In this document: positions 22,543 to 30,818 of the stretch, one piece after another | Layout: each line of letters begins with the position of its first letter | Numbering within the stretch: the stretch's first letter is position 1 | NCBI GenBank assembly: GCA_050247075.1 | Contig: JBFWUW010000011.1 | Coordinates: 60,203-124,202, forward strand | Length of the DNA stretch: 64,000 nucleotides | Source: JBFWUW01 sp050247075 | Lineage (GTDB): Bacteria > Planctomycetota > Planctomycetia > Pirellulales > JBFWUW01 | Reading direction: 5' to 3' | Program-made: the position numbers and the translations under genes | The notes under the pieces: model-generated | Told to the model about the DNA's origin: nothing | What the model saw: only the letters and a program-made list of their open reading frames with translations | Databases searched by the model: none

Positions 22543-23865
22543 TCACTCTCCCATCCGCCGATACTTCTCCTGATACTTCCGATACAGCCGCTTATGCCGG
22601 TCGGACAAATCGACGGGCTTGCCGGCAATGAAGGCTTGCTCGACTTGCGTGGTAATCTCCAGCGGGTCGCCGGTGGTGACGATGAGCGTGGCATCCTTGC
22701 CGGGGACGAGCGAGCCGACGCGGCTTTCCACCCCCAGGATTTGGGCGGCAAACAGGGTGACCGACTTCAGGGCTAGGTCGGGCGGCAGCCCGTGCGCGGC
22801 GGCACTGGCGGCCTGGTAGGGCAGGTTCCGCATGTTCCAGGCGCTTTCGTTGTTGCTGATGCAAAACCGCACGCCAGCTTCGTGCAACCGCAGCGGTACG
22901 GTAAAGGCCTCGTCGTAGGCCACCGCCGCGTGCTGCGGCAGGCGGTGCGTGCCCGAGACGATGACGGGCACATCGTACTTCTTGAGCAGTTCCGCGCATT
23001 GCGGCGCGTCGTACCCGCCCAGAATAATCAGCCGGACTTTCTCGGCCGCGGCAAACGACACGGCCGATTGAATATCGGCGGCGGCGTCAGCCTTGATCAC
23101 CAGCGGAATCGTCCCCGCGAAGATCGGCGCGAGCGATTCCCAGCGGGCGTCGAACTCGATTTCGCCGCCCCCTTCCACCAGCGATTGTTTGGCGGCCAGA
23201 TAGGCGTGGGCGTCGGCAAAGGCCTCGCGAATGCGGGCGATCTCCCGCAACCGGGCATTGGCGTCGATTTTCTCGGTATGGCCGCTGTACCAGTCGTGGC
23301 TGCCGACGGCCCGGGGCCAGTTGATAATCAGGCCGGCCCCCGGCTTGATGGCCATGTCCTCCCACGACCAGCCATCCAACTGCATCACCGCCGACGTGCC
23401 CGAGATCAGCCCGCCCGTGGGTGCGGTGACGGCCACCAGAATTCCATTGGCGCGCCCCACGGGGATAAGTTCGCTGTCGGGATTGAACGCCACTTGGGCC
23501 TTGACGTTGGGGTTGATCGTGCCGGTCTCGGACTGGTCGCGCGTGGCACGGACGGAATCGATCTCGACCAGGCCCAAATCGCTGTGGGCTTCGATCAGGC
23601 CGGGATAAACGTGCTTGCCCGTAACGTCAATTCGCTCCACGTCGGCCGGCAGCGGCACCTCGGCCCCAATCGCCAAGATCTTGCCTTCGTGGAACAGCAG
23701 CGTGCCGCCGGCGATGTCAGATCCCTCCACCGGATGAATCGTGCCGCCAATCAGGGCCACGGGGTGCGCCGGCGCTTTGCCGGGAACTTCCGGCGAGGCG
23801 GCCGCGTGCCGCAAAAGGCTGGCCGCGAGCAAACAGATTGCAGCGAATGGAAAGAAGTTTTTCAT
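22543..23865 (-). CDS. Exported amidohydrolase-family protein, metal site altered
   Basis: 440 residues with a signal peptide (MKNFFPFAAICLLAASLLRHAAA). It has the amidohydrolase layout: an N-terminal beta part (ALIGGTIHPVEG), KHVYPGLIEAHSDLG at the first metal site, then GTHRLPQHAA and ISNNESAWNMRNLPY, and a C-terminal VGSLVPGKDATLIV. The first site reads His-Ser-Asp instead of His-x-His, so normal binuclear metal binding is doubtful. It follows the larger related gene at 23960 across a REPIN. Start at 23865; 23892 is also possible. Confidence 0.85.
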   Translation of the reverse strand: MKNFFPFAAICLLAASLLRHAAASPEVPGKAPAHPVALIGGTIHPVEGSDIAGGTLLFHEGKILAIGAEVPLPADVERIDVTGKHVYPGLIEAHSDLGLVEIDSVRATRDQSETGTINPNVKAQVAFNPDSELIPVGRANGILVAVTAPTGGLISGTSAVMQLDGWSWEDMAIKPGAGLIINWPRAVGSHDWYSGHTEKIDANARLREIARIREAFADAHAYLAAKQSLVEGGGEIEFDARWESLAPIFAGTIPLVIKADAAADIQSAVSFAAAEKVRLIILGGYDAPQCAELLKKYDVPVIVSGTHRLPQHAAVAYDEAFTVPLRLHEAGVRFCISNNESAWNMRNLPYQAASAAAHGLPPDLALKSVTLFAAQILGVESRVGSLVPGKDATLIVTTGDPLEITTQVEQAFIAGKPVDLSDRHKRLYRKYQEKYRRMGE

Positions 23866-23892
23866 GGTGGTGTCGATTTGAATATTGGCCAT

Positions 23893-23964
23893 TGTAGGAG
23901 GCGATTCTATCGCCGATTGATTTGTGCTTTCGCGTGCTGATCGGCGATGCAATCGCCTCCTACA
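23893..23964. repeat. REPIN: inverted pair of the 24-base repeat
   Basis: Unit 23893-23916 (TGTAGGAGGCGATTCTATCG...) and its inverted partner 23941-23964 are separated by 24 bases. It lies between two amidohydrolase genes and overlaps the end of one (stop at 23960). It could fold into a long hairpin in the mRNA. Confidence 0.8.
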
Positions 23965-26900
23965 ACGCGGGTGGCGCGGCGGATTTGTTAGGGTCGAGCG
24001 ACGGGGCCGCGGCTTCTGGATTCAGAATGCGTTGCACGAGTGCCGCACGCTTGCTCTCTGCTTGCGGACGTTGGGCCAGATCGGATTGCAGGTCAAAGTA
24101 TTTGCGGCCGTCGATCCAGGTCTGTTCGCAGCGGGTGTAGGTGGAAAGGGGTGAATGGCTCCAGAGGGCTAGATCGGCGTCTTTGCCCGGTTCGATCGAG
24201 CCGACCTTGGCATCCACGCCCAATTGCCGGGCCGGGTTAAACGTCACCATCTTGAGCGCCTCGACCGGCTCCACGCCGCCGTATTTGACCGCCTTGGCCG
24301 CTTCCAGATTCAGCCGCCGGGCCAACTCCGGAAAGTCCGAATTGAGCGACACCACCACGCCCGCGCCGTGCATCAAGGCGGCGTTGTAGGGAATGGCGTC
24401 GTACACCTCAAACTTGTAGGCCCACCAGTCCGAGAAGGTCGATCCCCCTACGCCCGACTCGGCCATCACATCGGCCAGCTTGTAGCCTTCCAGCACATGC
24501 TGCAACGTCGCCACGCGGACGCCAAACCCGCGGCAGGTCCGCAGAAAAGCCAGAATCTCGTCCTGGCGGTACGAATGGCAATGGATCAAACGCTTGCCTT
24601 GCAGTACTTCCACTAGTGCTTCCAATTCCAGATCGGTTCGGGGAGGGGGGCCTTGCTGGCTGGCACGCCATTTGTCCCAGGTTCGCTGGTAGGCTTGCGC
24701 CGCGCGAAAGGCATCCAGCACCAGTTGCTCCACACCCATCCTGGATTGCGGGTAGCGGCTGCCGTCGCCGCCACCGTTGGATTGCTTGACGTTTTCACCC
24801 AAGGCGAACTTGATCCCTGGCGGTGCCGCGGCAAACTTCATCTCCTCGGGCAGTGATCCCCAGCGCAATTTGATCACCTGGTTCTGGCCGCCAATGGTGT
24901 TGGCCGAACCGTGCAAGACGTTGACCGCGGTGACGCCCCCGGCCAATTGGCGGTAGATGTTGGGGTCGTTGGGGTTGATGAAATCGGCGATCCGCACTTC
25001 AGCGGTAATGGTTTGCCCACTCTCGTTGATGCCGCCATCGGTGGCAATGTGGGAATGGCAGTCGATGACGCCAGCCGTCAAGTGTTTGCCGGAGCAATCA
25101 ATCTCCACGGCTCCCGCCGGAGCCGTCAGGCCAGGGCCAACGGCTTTGATCTGGCCCGCTTCCACCAGGACCGAACAGTTCTCAATGGTTCCTTGCGGGC
25201 CGCTGGTCCAGACCGTGGCATTTTTGAAGAGTACCGCGCCAGGTTGCGCGGGCGGCGCGGCCAGCCCCTGCGACGAAAGGGGATAGACCACTGGAAACCA
25301 AGCGCGGCGCGGCGGCGGTACGGCGGCCGTTTCGGCCGGCGTCTTGCTGGAAGCTTCATCCGGCTTGTCAGGTTCGCCCGGCTTTTCCTCAGGCTTCTCA
25401 GCCGGCGTTTCTTCCGCGGTCGCGGGTGGAACCGATCGCGCGGCGCTAAGATTCGTTTCGCGGCCGTCTGCCCAGGTAACTCCGCCAACCAATGTCTCGC
25501 CCCCGGCATCGCCCGTCACCGCCACACTCAGGCGGACGACACCCGGCCAGCCGAGCGGTTCTCCTTTTAGCGTGACCCTGAAGCGCGAGTCCTCGAGCGC
25601 GGCGGACGACAAGCCGGCTTGTTTGTCCCCCACGGTCAGCTTTCCACCGGGATGGGCGGCATCGCCTTCCAGCTTCAGGACGGCGGTTTGCGGCTGGCCA
25701 TCGGGCAGTTGTAAGGTTACGTCCCAACTTCCACGCAGATCGAACAAAGGGGCCGCCGCGTTTTCGTAGCGGTTGCCATCGACCCATGTCTCCAGGACCT
25801 TGGTTCCCTTGGCGAACAAATCACCGTCGGTGACGACCAAATTGCCATGCTTGCCGACATCGAGCGTCCCCAAGCGGTCGGCCACCTGGTACAACTCGGC
25901 CGCGTTGGTGGTCAAAGCCCGCAAGGCACCTTCGGCCGTTAGGCCGCGGGCAATGGCCGTGCGAATGGCTTCCAGAAAATGGTCGCGGTCTTTCAGGCCT
26001 TCCGTTGTAAACACCAGTTTCAGGCCGGCGGCTTCCAATCGGCCGGGGTTTTCGGGGGCAATGTCCCAATGCATCAAGTCTTCCAGCGGCACCGCCCGTG
26101 CGAATTCGGGGCTATCGACCTGGGGCGGGTCGGGAAATTGCAGCGGCAAGATAATCGTGCGGCTGGCGGCCTTAATGGCGTCGAGCCGGCGATATTCGCG
26201 GCCCGACCCGCGAACGATAACGGTGCGATCAAACTCCCGGCCCAACCCATCGGCCCGCAAAAAATAGAGCTCGTTGGGCGTATCGATCACCAGGGGCAGC
26301 CCCCCCTCGGCCGCCGTTTGCAGGGCTTCCAGCGCCAGGCTGCGTTGCGGCCGAGTTTGACTGGCGTTGGAATCGTAGGCTTGCCAGGCCTGGCGGTACC
26401 AGCCGGCATCGAGCAGCGATTGCCTTACCAGCGCCATGGCCCCCATCGGCGAATTGGGGTAGCCGTCGCGGCTGCCGCCCGGGGGCGGTTGCAACCGCAA
26501 GTGCATTGCCACTGGAGAACGCAAGACCGTCTCTGGGCCTTGTTCGTCGCCCGTGCAAACCAAGGCGCTCGTTCCCTTGATGATTCCGCCGGACGGAGCA
26601 ACCAATCGCGCGGCAATGCCTTGGCCGCGCAACTTTTTGTTGAGGCCGAGATCTGGCTTGTACGATTCGCCCGCCCGGGCGTGGGCGACGATGTTATGGT
26701 TCCAATAGCCGCCGCCGGGATGGTCGGCCGCCGCGGGCACGTCGATCTCTTGATAGGCGTCGATGAAGCCCGGATAGATGGTCTTACCCTCCAGCTTCCA
26801 GACCCTGGCATCCGCTGGCGGGGGAACATCGGCCCCGACCGCGACAATCGTGCCATTGCGAAGGACGATCGTCCCTTTCTCGATGACGCGGCCCGGCGCG

Positions 26901-27079
26901 ACGACAATACGGGCACCTACCAATGCATGAATCGCGGGAGTATTCTCGCGCAAGCCGGCGGCCGGGGTGGTCGGCGGGGCGGCGGCGGCCAGGCTTGAAA
27001 GAAGCCAGGCGGCAATCAGTGCCAGGCTGGCCCACGGCTTGCGAATGCAATTGGCAATGCTGCTGAAATTAAACGTCAT
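23960..27079 (-). CDS. Double amidohydrolase, exported (1,039 aa)
   Basis: ATG at 27079 gives a signal peptide (WASLALIAAWLLSSLAAAAP). Two complete amidohydrolase modules follow, joined by a beta-rich segment (LRGSWDVTLQLPDG) and a Glu/Lys/Pro-rich linker near residues 575-625. In the first module the metal motif is lost (FIDAYQEIDV). The second keeps it: VIDCHSHIA, LIHCHSYR, ATLQHVLEG and VVSLNSDFPE. Both end with the usual GKDADL-type strand. It probably hydrolyses an imidazolone- or dipeptide-like substrate in the periplasm, with the first module structural. It forms a unit with the related gene at 22543. Confidence 0.9.
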   Translation of the reverse strand: MTFNFSSIANCIRKPWASLALIAAWLLSSLAAAAPPTTPAAGLRENTPAIHALVGARIVVAPGRVIEKGTIVLRNGTIVAVGADVPPPADARVWKLEGKTIYPGFIDAYQEIDVPAAADHPGGGYWNHNIVAHARAGESYKPDLGLNKKLRGQGIAARLVAPSGGIIKGTSALVCTGDEQGPETVLRSPVAMHLRLQPPPGGSRDGYPNSPMGAMALVRQSLLDAGWYRQAWQAYDSNASQTRPQRSLALEALQTAAEGGLPLVIDTPNELYFLRADGLGREFDRTVIVRGSGREYRRLDAIKAASRTIILPLQFPDPPQVDSPEFARAVPLEDLMHWDIAPENPGRLEAAGLKLVFTTEGLKDRDHFLEAIRTAIARGLTAEGALRALTTNAAELYQVADRLGTLDVGKHGNLVVTDGDLFAKGTKVLETWVDGNRYENAAAPLFDLRGSWDVTLQLPDGQPQTAVLKLEGDAAHPGGKLTVGDKQAGLSSAALEDSRFRVTLKGEPLGWPGVVRLSVAVTGDAGGETLVGGVTWADGRETNLSAARSVPPATAEETPAEKPEEKPGEPDKPDEASSKTPAETAAVPPPRRAWFPVVYPLSSQGLAAPPAQPGAVLFKNATVWTSGPQGTIENCSVLVEAGQIKAVGPGLTAPAGAVEIDCSGKHLTAGVIDCHSHIATDGGINESGQTITAEVRIADFINPNDPNIYRQLAGGVTAVNVLHGSANTIGGQNQVIKLRWGSLPEEMKFAAAPPGIKFALGENVKQSNGGGDGSRYPQSRMGVEQLVLDAFRAAQAYQRTWDKWRASQQGPPPRTDLELEALVEVLQGKRLIHCHSYRQDEILAFLRTCRGFGVRVATLQHVLEGYKLADVMAESGVGGSTFSDWWAYKFEVYDAIPYNAALMHGAGVVVSLNSDFPELARRLNLEAAKAVKYGGVEPVEALKMVTFNPARQLGVDAKVGSIEPGKDADLALWSHSPLSTYTRCEQTWIDGRKYFDLQSDLAQRPQAESKRAALVQRILNPEAAAPSLDPNKSAAPPAL

Positions 27080-27294
27080 GGGCCGCTCGAAGGTGGGTCG
27101 GCATGAGGGAAGATTGGCCCGGACGGGCCGCTGCAACGGCAGGAATTATCATAACACGGCCCCGGATGGGGCTGGGCTGCATTTCGCGCGCCCGATTGGA
27201 AATTCCTGATATACTTTTCTGGCGAGGCCGGAATGGTTCTGGCAATCGCGATTCGGTCCAAGTTCGGTTTGTATTGCAGCCTTGCGGAGCCGGT

Positions 27295-28614
27295 GTGAAC
27301 AGTTTTTATCAGCTTTCGATGGCCTACCGGCTGGTGGGGCTGTTTGCATTGGGGGCGGGCATCGGAAGCGTCATTAATTGGGCCATTTTTCAGTGGGGGC
27401 TGACCCGCCGTGCCGCCAGCCCTTGGTCGGCCCAACCGGCCGAAGCCCCTCCGCGACGGTTGATCGACTTCTTGCCGATCGCCGGATGGTTCTTTTTGAG
27501 GCGAGAGTCGCCGCTGTGGGGCCGCGGGCATTGGATTCGCCCCGCCTTGATTGACCTGGGTACGGGCTGCATGTTTGCCGGTTTGTACTGGTGGGAAGTG
27601 GCCCAACTTGGGTTGTACCCGCGCGATATCTTGCCGCCGGGAATGCCGCCGAGCCTGGCGCTGTTGGATGTGCTTCATGCGCAGTTTGCCGTCCATGCCG
27701 GGCTGCTGTGCTTGATGGTGATGGCCACCTTCATTGACATCGACGACCAGATCATCCCCGATAGCGTTACGCTGCCTGGCACGCTATTGGCCTTGTTGCT
27801 GGCGGCCGTCCATCCCTGGTCGCTGCTGCCCGCCGGCATGTTGCGGCTGCCCAGCGGCGAGTTGCAAGTCGAGTTTGTTACCTTGATGAGCCCCAGTGGC
27901 TGGCCCGCCTGGCTCAATGCGCAATGGGACCAATCCCCCTTGGTGATTGCCTTCTTGTGCTTGTGGCTGTGGTGCTTTGCCTTGTTGCCGCGCCGTTGGC
28001 GGGGCCGCCGCGGGGCCAACGCCGCCGTGGGCCTGATGCTGGCCCGCATCTCGCGAGATCCGTTTTCGCGGCTGGTGCTGCTGATTGGCTTGGTGGTGTC
28101 CGTGGGAATTGTTCTGTTCTGGCGGCTGGGGGGAGCGCATTGGCAAGGGTTGTTGTCGGCGCTGGTGGGGATGATGGTCAGCGCCGGACTGGTGTGGGGA
28201 GTACGGTTGATCGCCGCGCTGGTGTTGCGGCGCGAGGCGATGGGCTTTGGCGACGTCACACTGATGGCCATGATTGGCGCGGCGCTAGGTTGGCAAGCCG
28301 GGCTGGCCGTGTTTTTCATCGCCCCCGTCGTCGCGGTGTTTTATGCCGTTGCACGGCTGCTACTGCGCGGCGAGCGCGAAATCCCCTATGGGCCGTTCTT
28401 GTGCGCCGGCGCGGCCACGGTGATTATCGCCTGGGCACCCATCTGGGAGCGGATCATGTTAGTGGCGGCGGACTTTAACATGCCGTGGTGGTTCTTGCCG
28501 GCCCTTTTGGTAGGCGCGGCGGTCATGCTGGCGCTGTTGTTGTCGCTGTTGCAACTCATCAAGGGCCTGTTTCGCCCGCGGACGGCCCAAAACGAACCGC
28601 CCGCCACGACCTAA
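27295..28614 (+). CDS. Prepilin peptidase, A24 family (type IV pilin processing)
   Basis: About 439 residues from GTG 27295 (GCGGAG five bases upstream); ATG 27319 is an alternative start. Polytopic membrane protein. The two catalytic Asp motifs are present: ATFIDIDDQIIPD and AMGFGDVTLM. The N-terminal cytosolic segment (LPIAGWFFLRRESPLWGRG) has the prepilin-peptidase pattern, but the paired zinc cysteines are absent. Cleaves and possibly methylates prepilin-like proteins at the inner membrane. Longer than the usual 250-290 residues because of an insertion between the two Asp motifs. Confidence 0.92.
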   Translation: MNSFYQLSMAYRLVGLFALGAGIGSVINWAIFQWGLTRRAASPWSAQPAEAPPRRLIDFLPIAGWFFLRRESPLWGRGHWIRPALIDLGTGCMFAGLYWWEVAQLGLYPRDILPPGMPPSLALLDVLHAQFAVHAGLLCLMVMATFIDIDDQIIPDSVTLPGTLLALLLAAVHPWSLLPAGMLRLPSGELQVEFVTLMSPSGWPAWLNAQWDQSPLVIAFLCLWLWCFALLPRRWRGRRGANAAVGLMLARISRDPFSRLVLLIGLVVSVGIVLFWRLGGAHWQGLLSALVGMMVSAGLVWGVRLIAALVLRREAMGFGDVTLMAMIGAALGWQAGLAVFFIAPVVAVFYAVARLLLRGEREIPYGPFLCAGAATVIIAWAPIWERIMLVAADFNMPWWFLPALLVGAAVMLALLLSLLQLIKGLFRPRTAQNEPPATT

Positions 28615-28664
28615 GGACGGGCGAGGAACGGCTTCGGCCCGCGTTTGTCTGACGTGGAAATCGC

Positions 28665-30701
28665 ATGTCTCAGCGGCGGAAACACAATCGAGGAACCAGC
28701 GAACCGGCCCCGTTTTCGCGCCAGCAAATGGCGGTCTGCGGCCTGGTGTTGCTGGTGGCGACCTTGACAGCCTATGGCAACGTGACCAGCCATGATTTTG
28801 TCCGCTTTGACGACAACCAGCACTTAAGCGGCAACCCCCATCTCAATCCGCTGACCTGGAAAGGGCTGGGCCAACTTTGGGCCGAGCCCTTTTTTGGCGA
28901 ATACGTGCCCGTGACTTACACGTTGTTTGCCGCGGAATCTTGGCTGTCGGGCCGGACGGGTACCGATGCGGAGACCGCGGAGTTCAACCCGGCGGTGTTT
29001 CATACCGGCAGCCTGCTGCTGCACCTGGGGTGCGTGTGGCTGGTGTTCCTGCTGTTGCGGCGTCTGACACGCCATACCTGGGGTGCCTTGTGCGGCGCGC
29101 TGTTGTTTAGCTTGCATCCGCTACAGGCGGAATCGGTGGCCTGGGTTTCTGAAACGCGCGGGCTGCTGGCCGCTTGTTTTTCGCTATTGGCGTTGAATGC
29201 CTATCTGAGTTTTGCCGGGGTACCCGGCAATTTTGAGCAGCCAGCCGCGGGCCAAGCCACGGAGGCATCCACGGTCAGCCGCCAGCGCTGGGCGGCCTAT
29301 GCTGGGGCCACGGCCTGGCTGATCTTGGCGCTGCTCTCGAAGCCATCCGCCGTGGCATTGCCGTTGCTGGCGGGTGTGTTGGATGTGGCGATTGCCAAGC
29401 GCGGCTGGCGGGCCGCGGTATTGTCTCTGCTGCCGTGGCTGTTGCTGGCCGGCGGATTCGCCCTTTGGACGCGGTCGATGCAGCCCGGCAACATCATGAC
29501 CTTTGTGTCGCCAATCTGGTCGCGGCCGTTGATCGCCGCCGATGCCTTGGCGTTTTATTTGTACAAGTTGGCCTGGCCGGCCATGCTGGGCATTCACTAC
29601 CCTCGTTCGCCAGAAGTCTTGCTGGAAGGCCAGGTGCTTTACTGGACCTGGCTGTTGCCGGCGGCCTGCCTGATGCTGCTGCTGGCCATTCCCGCGGCGC
29701 GGAAGTATTGGCCCGCGGCGGCGTTGTTTGTGGCGGCGGTGGCACCAGTTTTGGGTTTGGTGCCGTTTGGCTTTCAGAATTACTCCACCGTGGCCGACCG
29801 ATACGCTTACCTGGCCATGCTGGGACCGGCGCTGGCGGCGGCCTGGCTGTTGGCCCGCCACTGGACCTTCAATCGCGCGGCCTTGGCGGCCATGCTGCTG
29901 TTGCCGTTGGCGTGGTTGAGCTATCAACAATCCCAAACCTGGCGCGACAGCCACGCGCTGTTTGCGCGGGCACTAGAAGTCAATCCGCGGAGCTGGCTGG
30001 CGCGAATGAACCGGGGCTGCCTGCTTCGCGACCAAGCCGACCGGGCCTTACGAGAGGGAGCAACCGCCCAAGCCGAGCCGCTATTGGCCGATGCCATGGA
30101 GGACTTCAACCAGGCCATTGAATGCCATCCCAGGCAGTACTATCCGTCGGCGTACATGCATCGGGCCAGCGTTCATTGGCTGCGGGGCGACCGGCCCCAG
30201 GCGATGGAGGACTACACCGAGTCGATCCGCTTATGGCCCGACAACCCCAACTCCTACTTCAACCGGGGGCTGGCGCATCAGGAACTGGGAGAGTACCAGC
30301 AGGCCGTGGACGACTATACCCAGGCCATTGAACTGCAGCCCGACTACGCGGACGCCTACAACAACCGGGGCGTCGTGCAAGAACTGCTGCACAACCCGGA
30401 AGAGGCGATTGCGGATTACACCCGGTTTATTGAGCTGCGGCCGTTCAACGCTGATGGCTATCTGATGAGAACGCATATCCTCCGCGAACTAGAACGGACC
30501 GCCGAGGCCGTGGAGGATCTATCGAAGGCCATCGAACTGCGGCCAACCCAGGCATTGTACGAAACCCGGGCCACGTTTTATCTGCGACTGAACAACTGGA
30601 GGATGGCCCAGGCCGATGTCGATACCATCCGGCAGCTCGGTGGCCAACCGAATCCTGGGCTGGTACAAGCCATTCAGGCTCGGGCGGACCGAGTCCCTTG
30701 A
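28665..30701 (+). CDS. Polytopic membrane protein with C-terminal TPR repeats (678 aa)
   Basis: The N-terminal 420 residues hold about ten transmembrane segments. A luminal loop after the first contains FVRFDDNQHL, reminiscent of the Asp motif of GT-C glycosyltransferases (TMTC type). Residues 430-670 are tetratricopeptide repeats, e.g. YFNRGLAHQELGEYQQAVDDYTQAI and the next copy AYNNRGVVQELL. This layout suggests protein or lipid O-mannosylation coupled to protein binding, but the donor and substrate are not known. It follows the prepilin peptidase by 50 bases. Confidence 0.85.
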   Translation: MSQRRKHNRGTSEPAPFSRQQMAVCGLVLLVATLTAYGNVTSHDFVRFDDNQHLSGNPHLNPLTWKGLGQLWAEPFFGEYVPVTYTLFAAESWLSGRTGTDAETAEFNPAVFHTGSLLLHLGCVWLVFLLLRRLTRHTWGALCGALLFSLHPLQAESVAWVSETRGLLAACFSLLALNAYLSFAGVPGNFEQPAAGQATEASTVSRQRWAAYAGATAWLILALLSKPSAVALPLLAGVLDVAIAKRGWRAAVLSLLPWLLLAGGFALWTRSMQPGNIMTFVSPIWSRPLIAADALAFYLYKLAWPAMLGIHYPRSPEVLLEGQVLYWTWLLPAACLMLLLAIPAARKYWPAAALFVAAVAPVLGLVPFGFQNYSTVADRYAYLAMLGPALAAAWLLARHWTFNRAALAAMLLLPLAWLSYQQSQTWRDSHALFARALEVNPRSWLARMNRGCLLRDQADRALREGATAQAEPLLADAMEDFNQAIECHPRQYYPSAYMHRASVHWLRGDRPQAMEDYTESIRLWPDNPNSYFNRGLAHQELGEYQQAVDDYTQAIELQPDYADAYNNRGVVQELLHNPEEAIADYTRFIELRPFNADGYLMRTHILRELERTAEAVEDLSKAIELRPTQALYETRATFYLRLNNWRMAQADVDTIRQLGGQPNPGLVQAIQARADRVP

Positions 30702-30710
30702 TCTAGTTTT

Positions 30711-30814
30711 TGTAGGAGGCGATTCCATCACCGACCAAAATTGTAGGAGGCGATTCCATCGCCGATGGGTTGCGTAATGCTCCGCGGCAATCGGCGATGG
30801 AATCGCCTCCTACA
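30711..30814. repeat. Three REP units, including one REPIN
   Basis: Units at 30711-30734 and 30742-30765 point the same way; a third at 30791-30814 is inverted. The last two form a REPIN of 73 bases. It fills the gap between two convergent genes and probably serves as terminator. Confidence 0.8.
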
Positions 30815-30818
30815 AGTC

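Noticed and set aside
22792..23940. 382-residue plus-strand frame
   Set aside because: Antisense shadow of the amidohydrolase gene; Gly/Arg/His-rich composition typical of mirror frames in GC-rich DNA.
30711..30814. Possible CRISPR array (three similar repeats)
   Set aside because: Units are in both orientations, spacing is irregular, the repeat itself is palindromic and dispersed genome-wide, and there are no cas genes. REPIN fits better.
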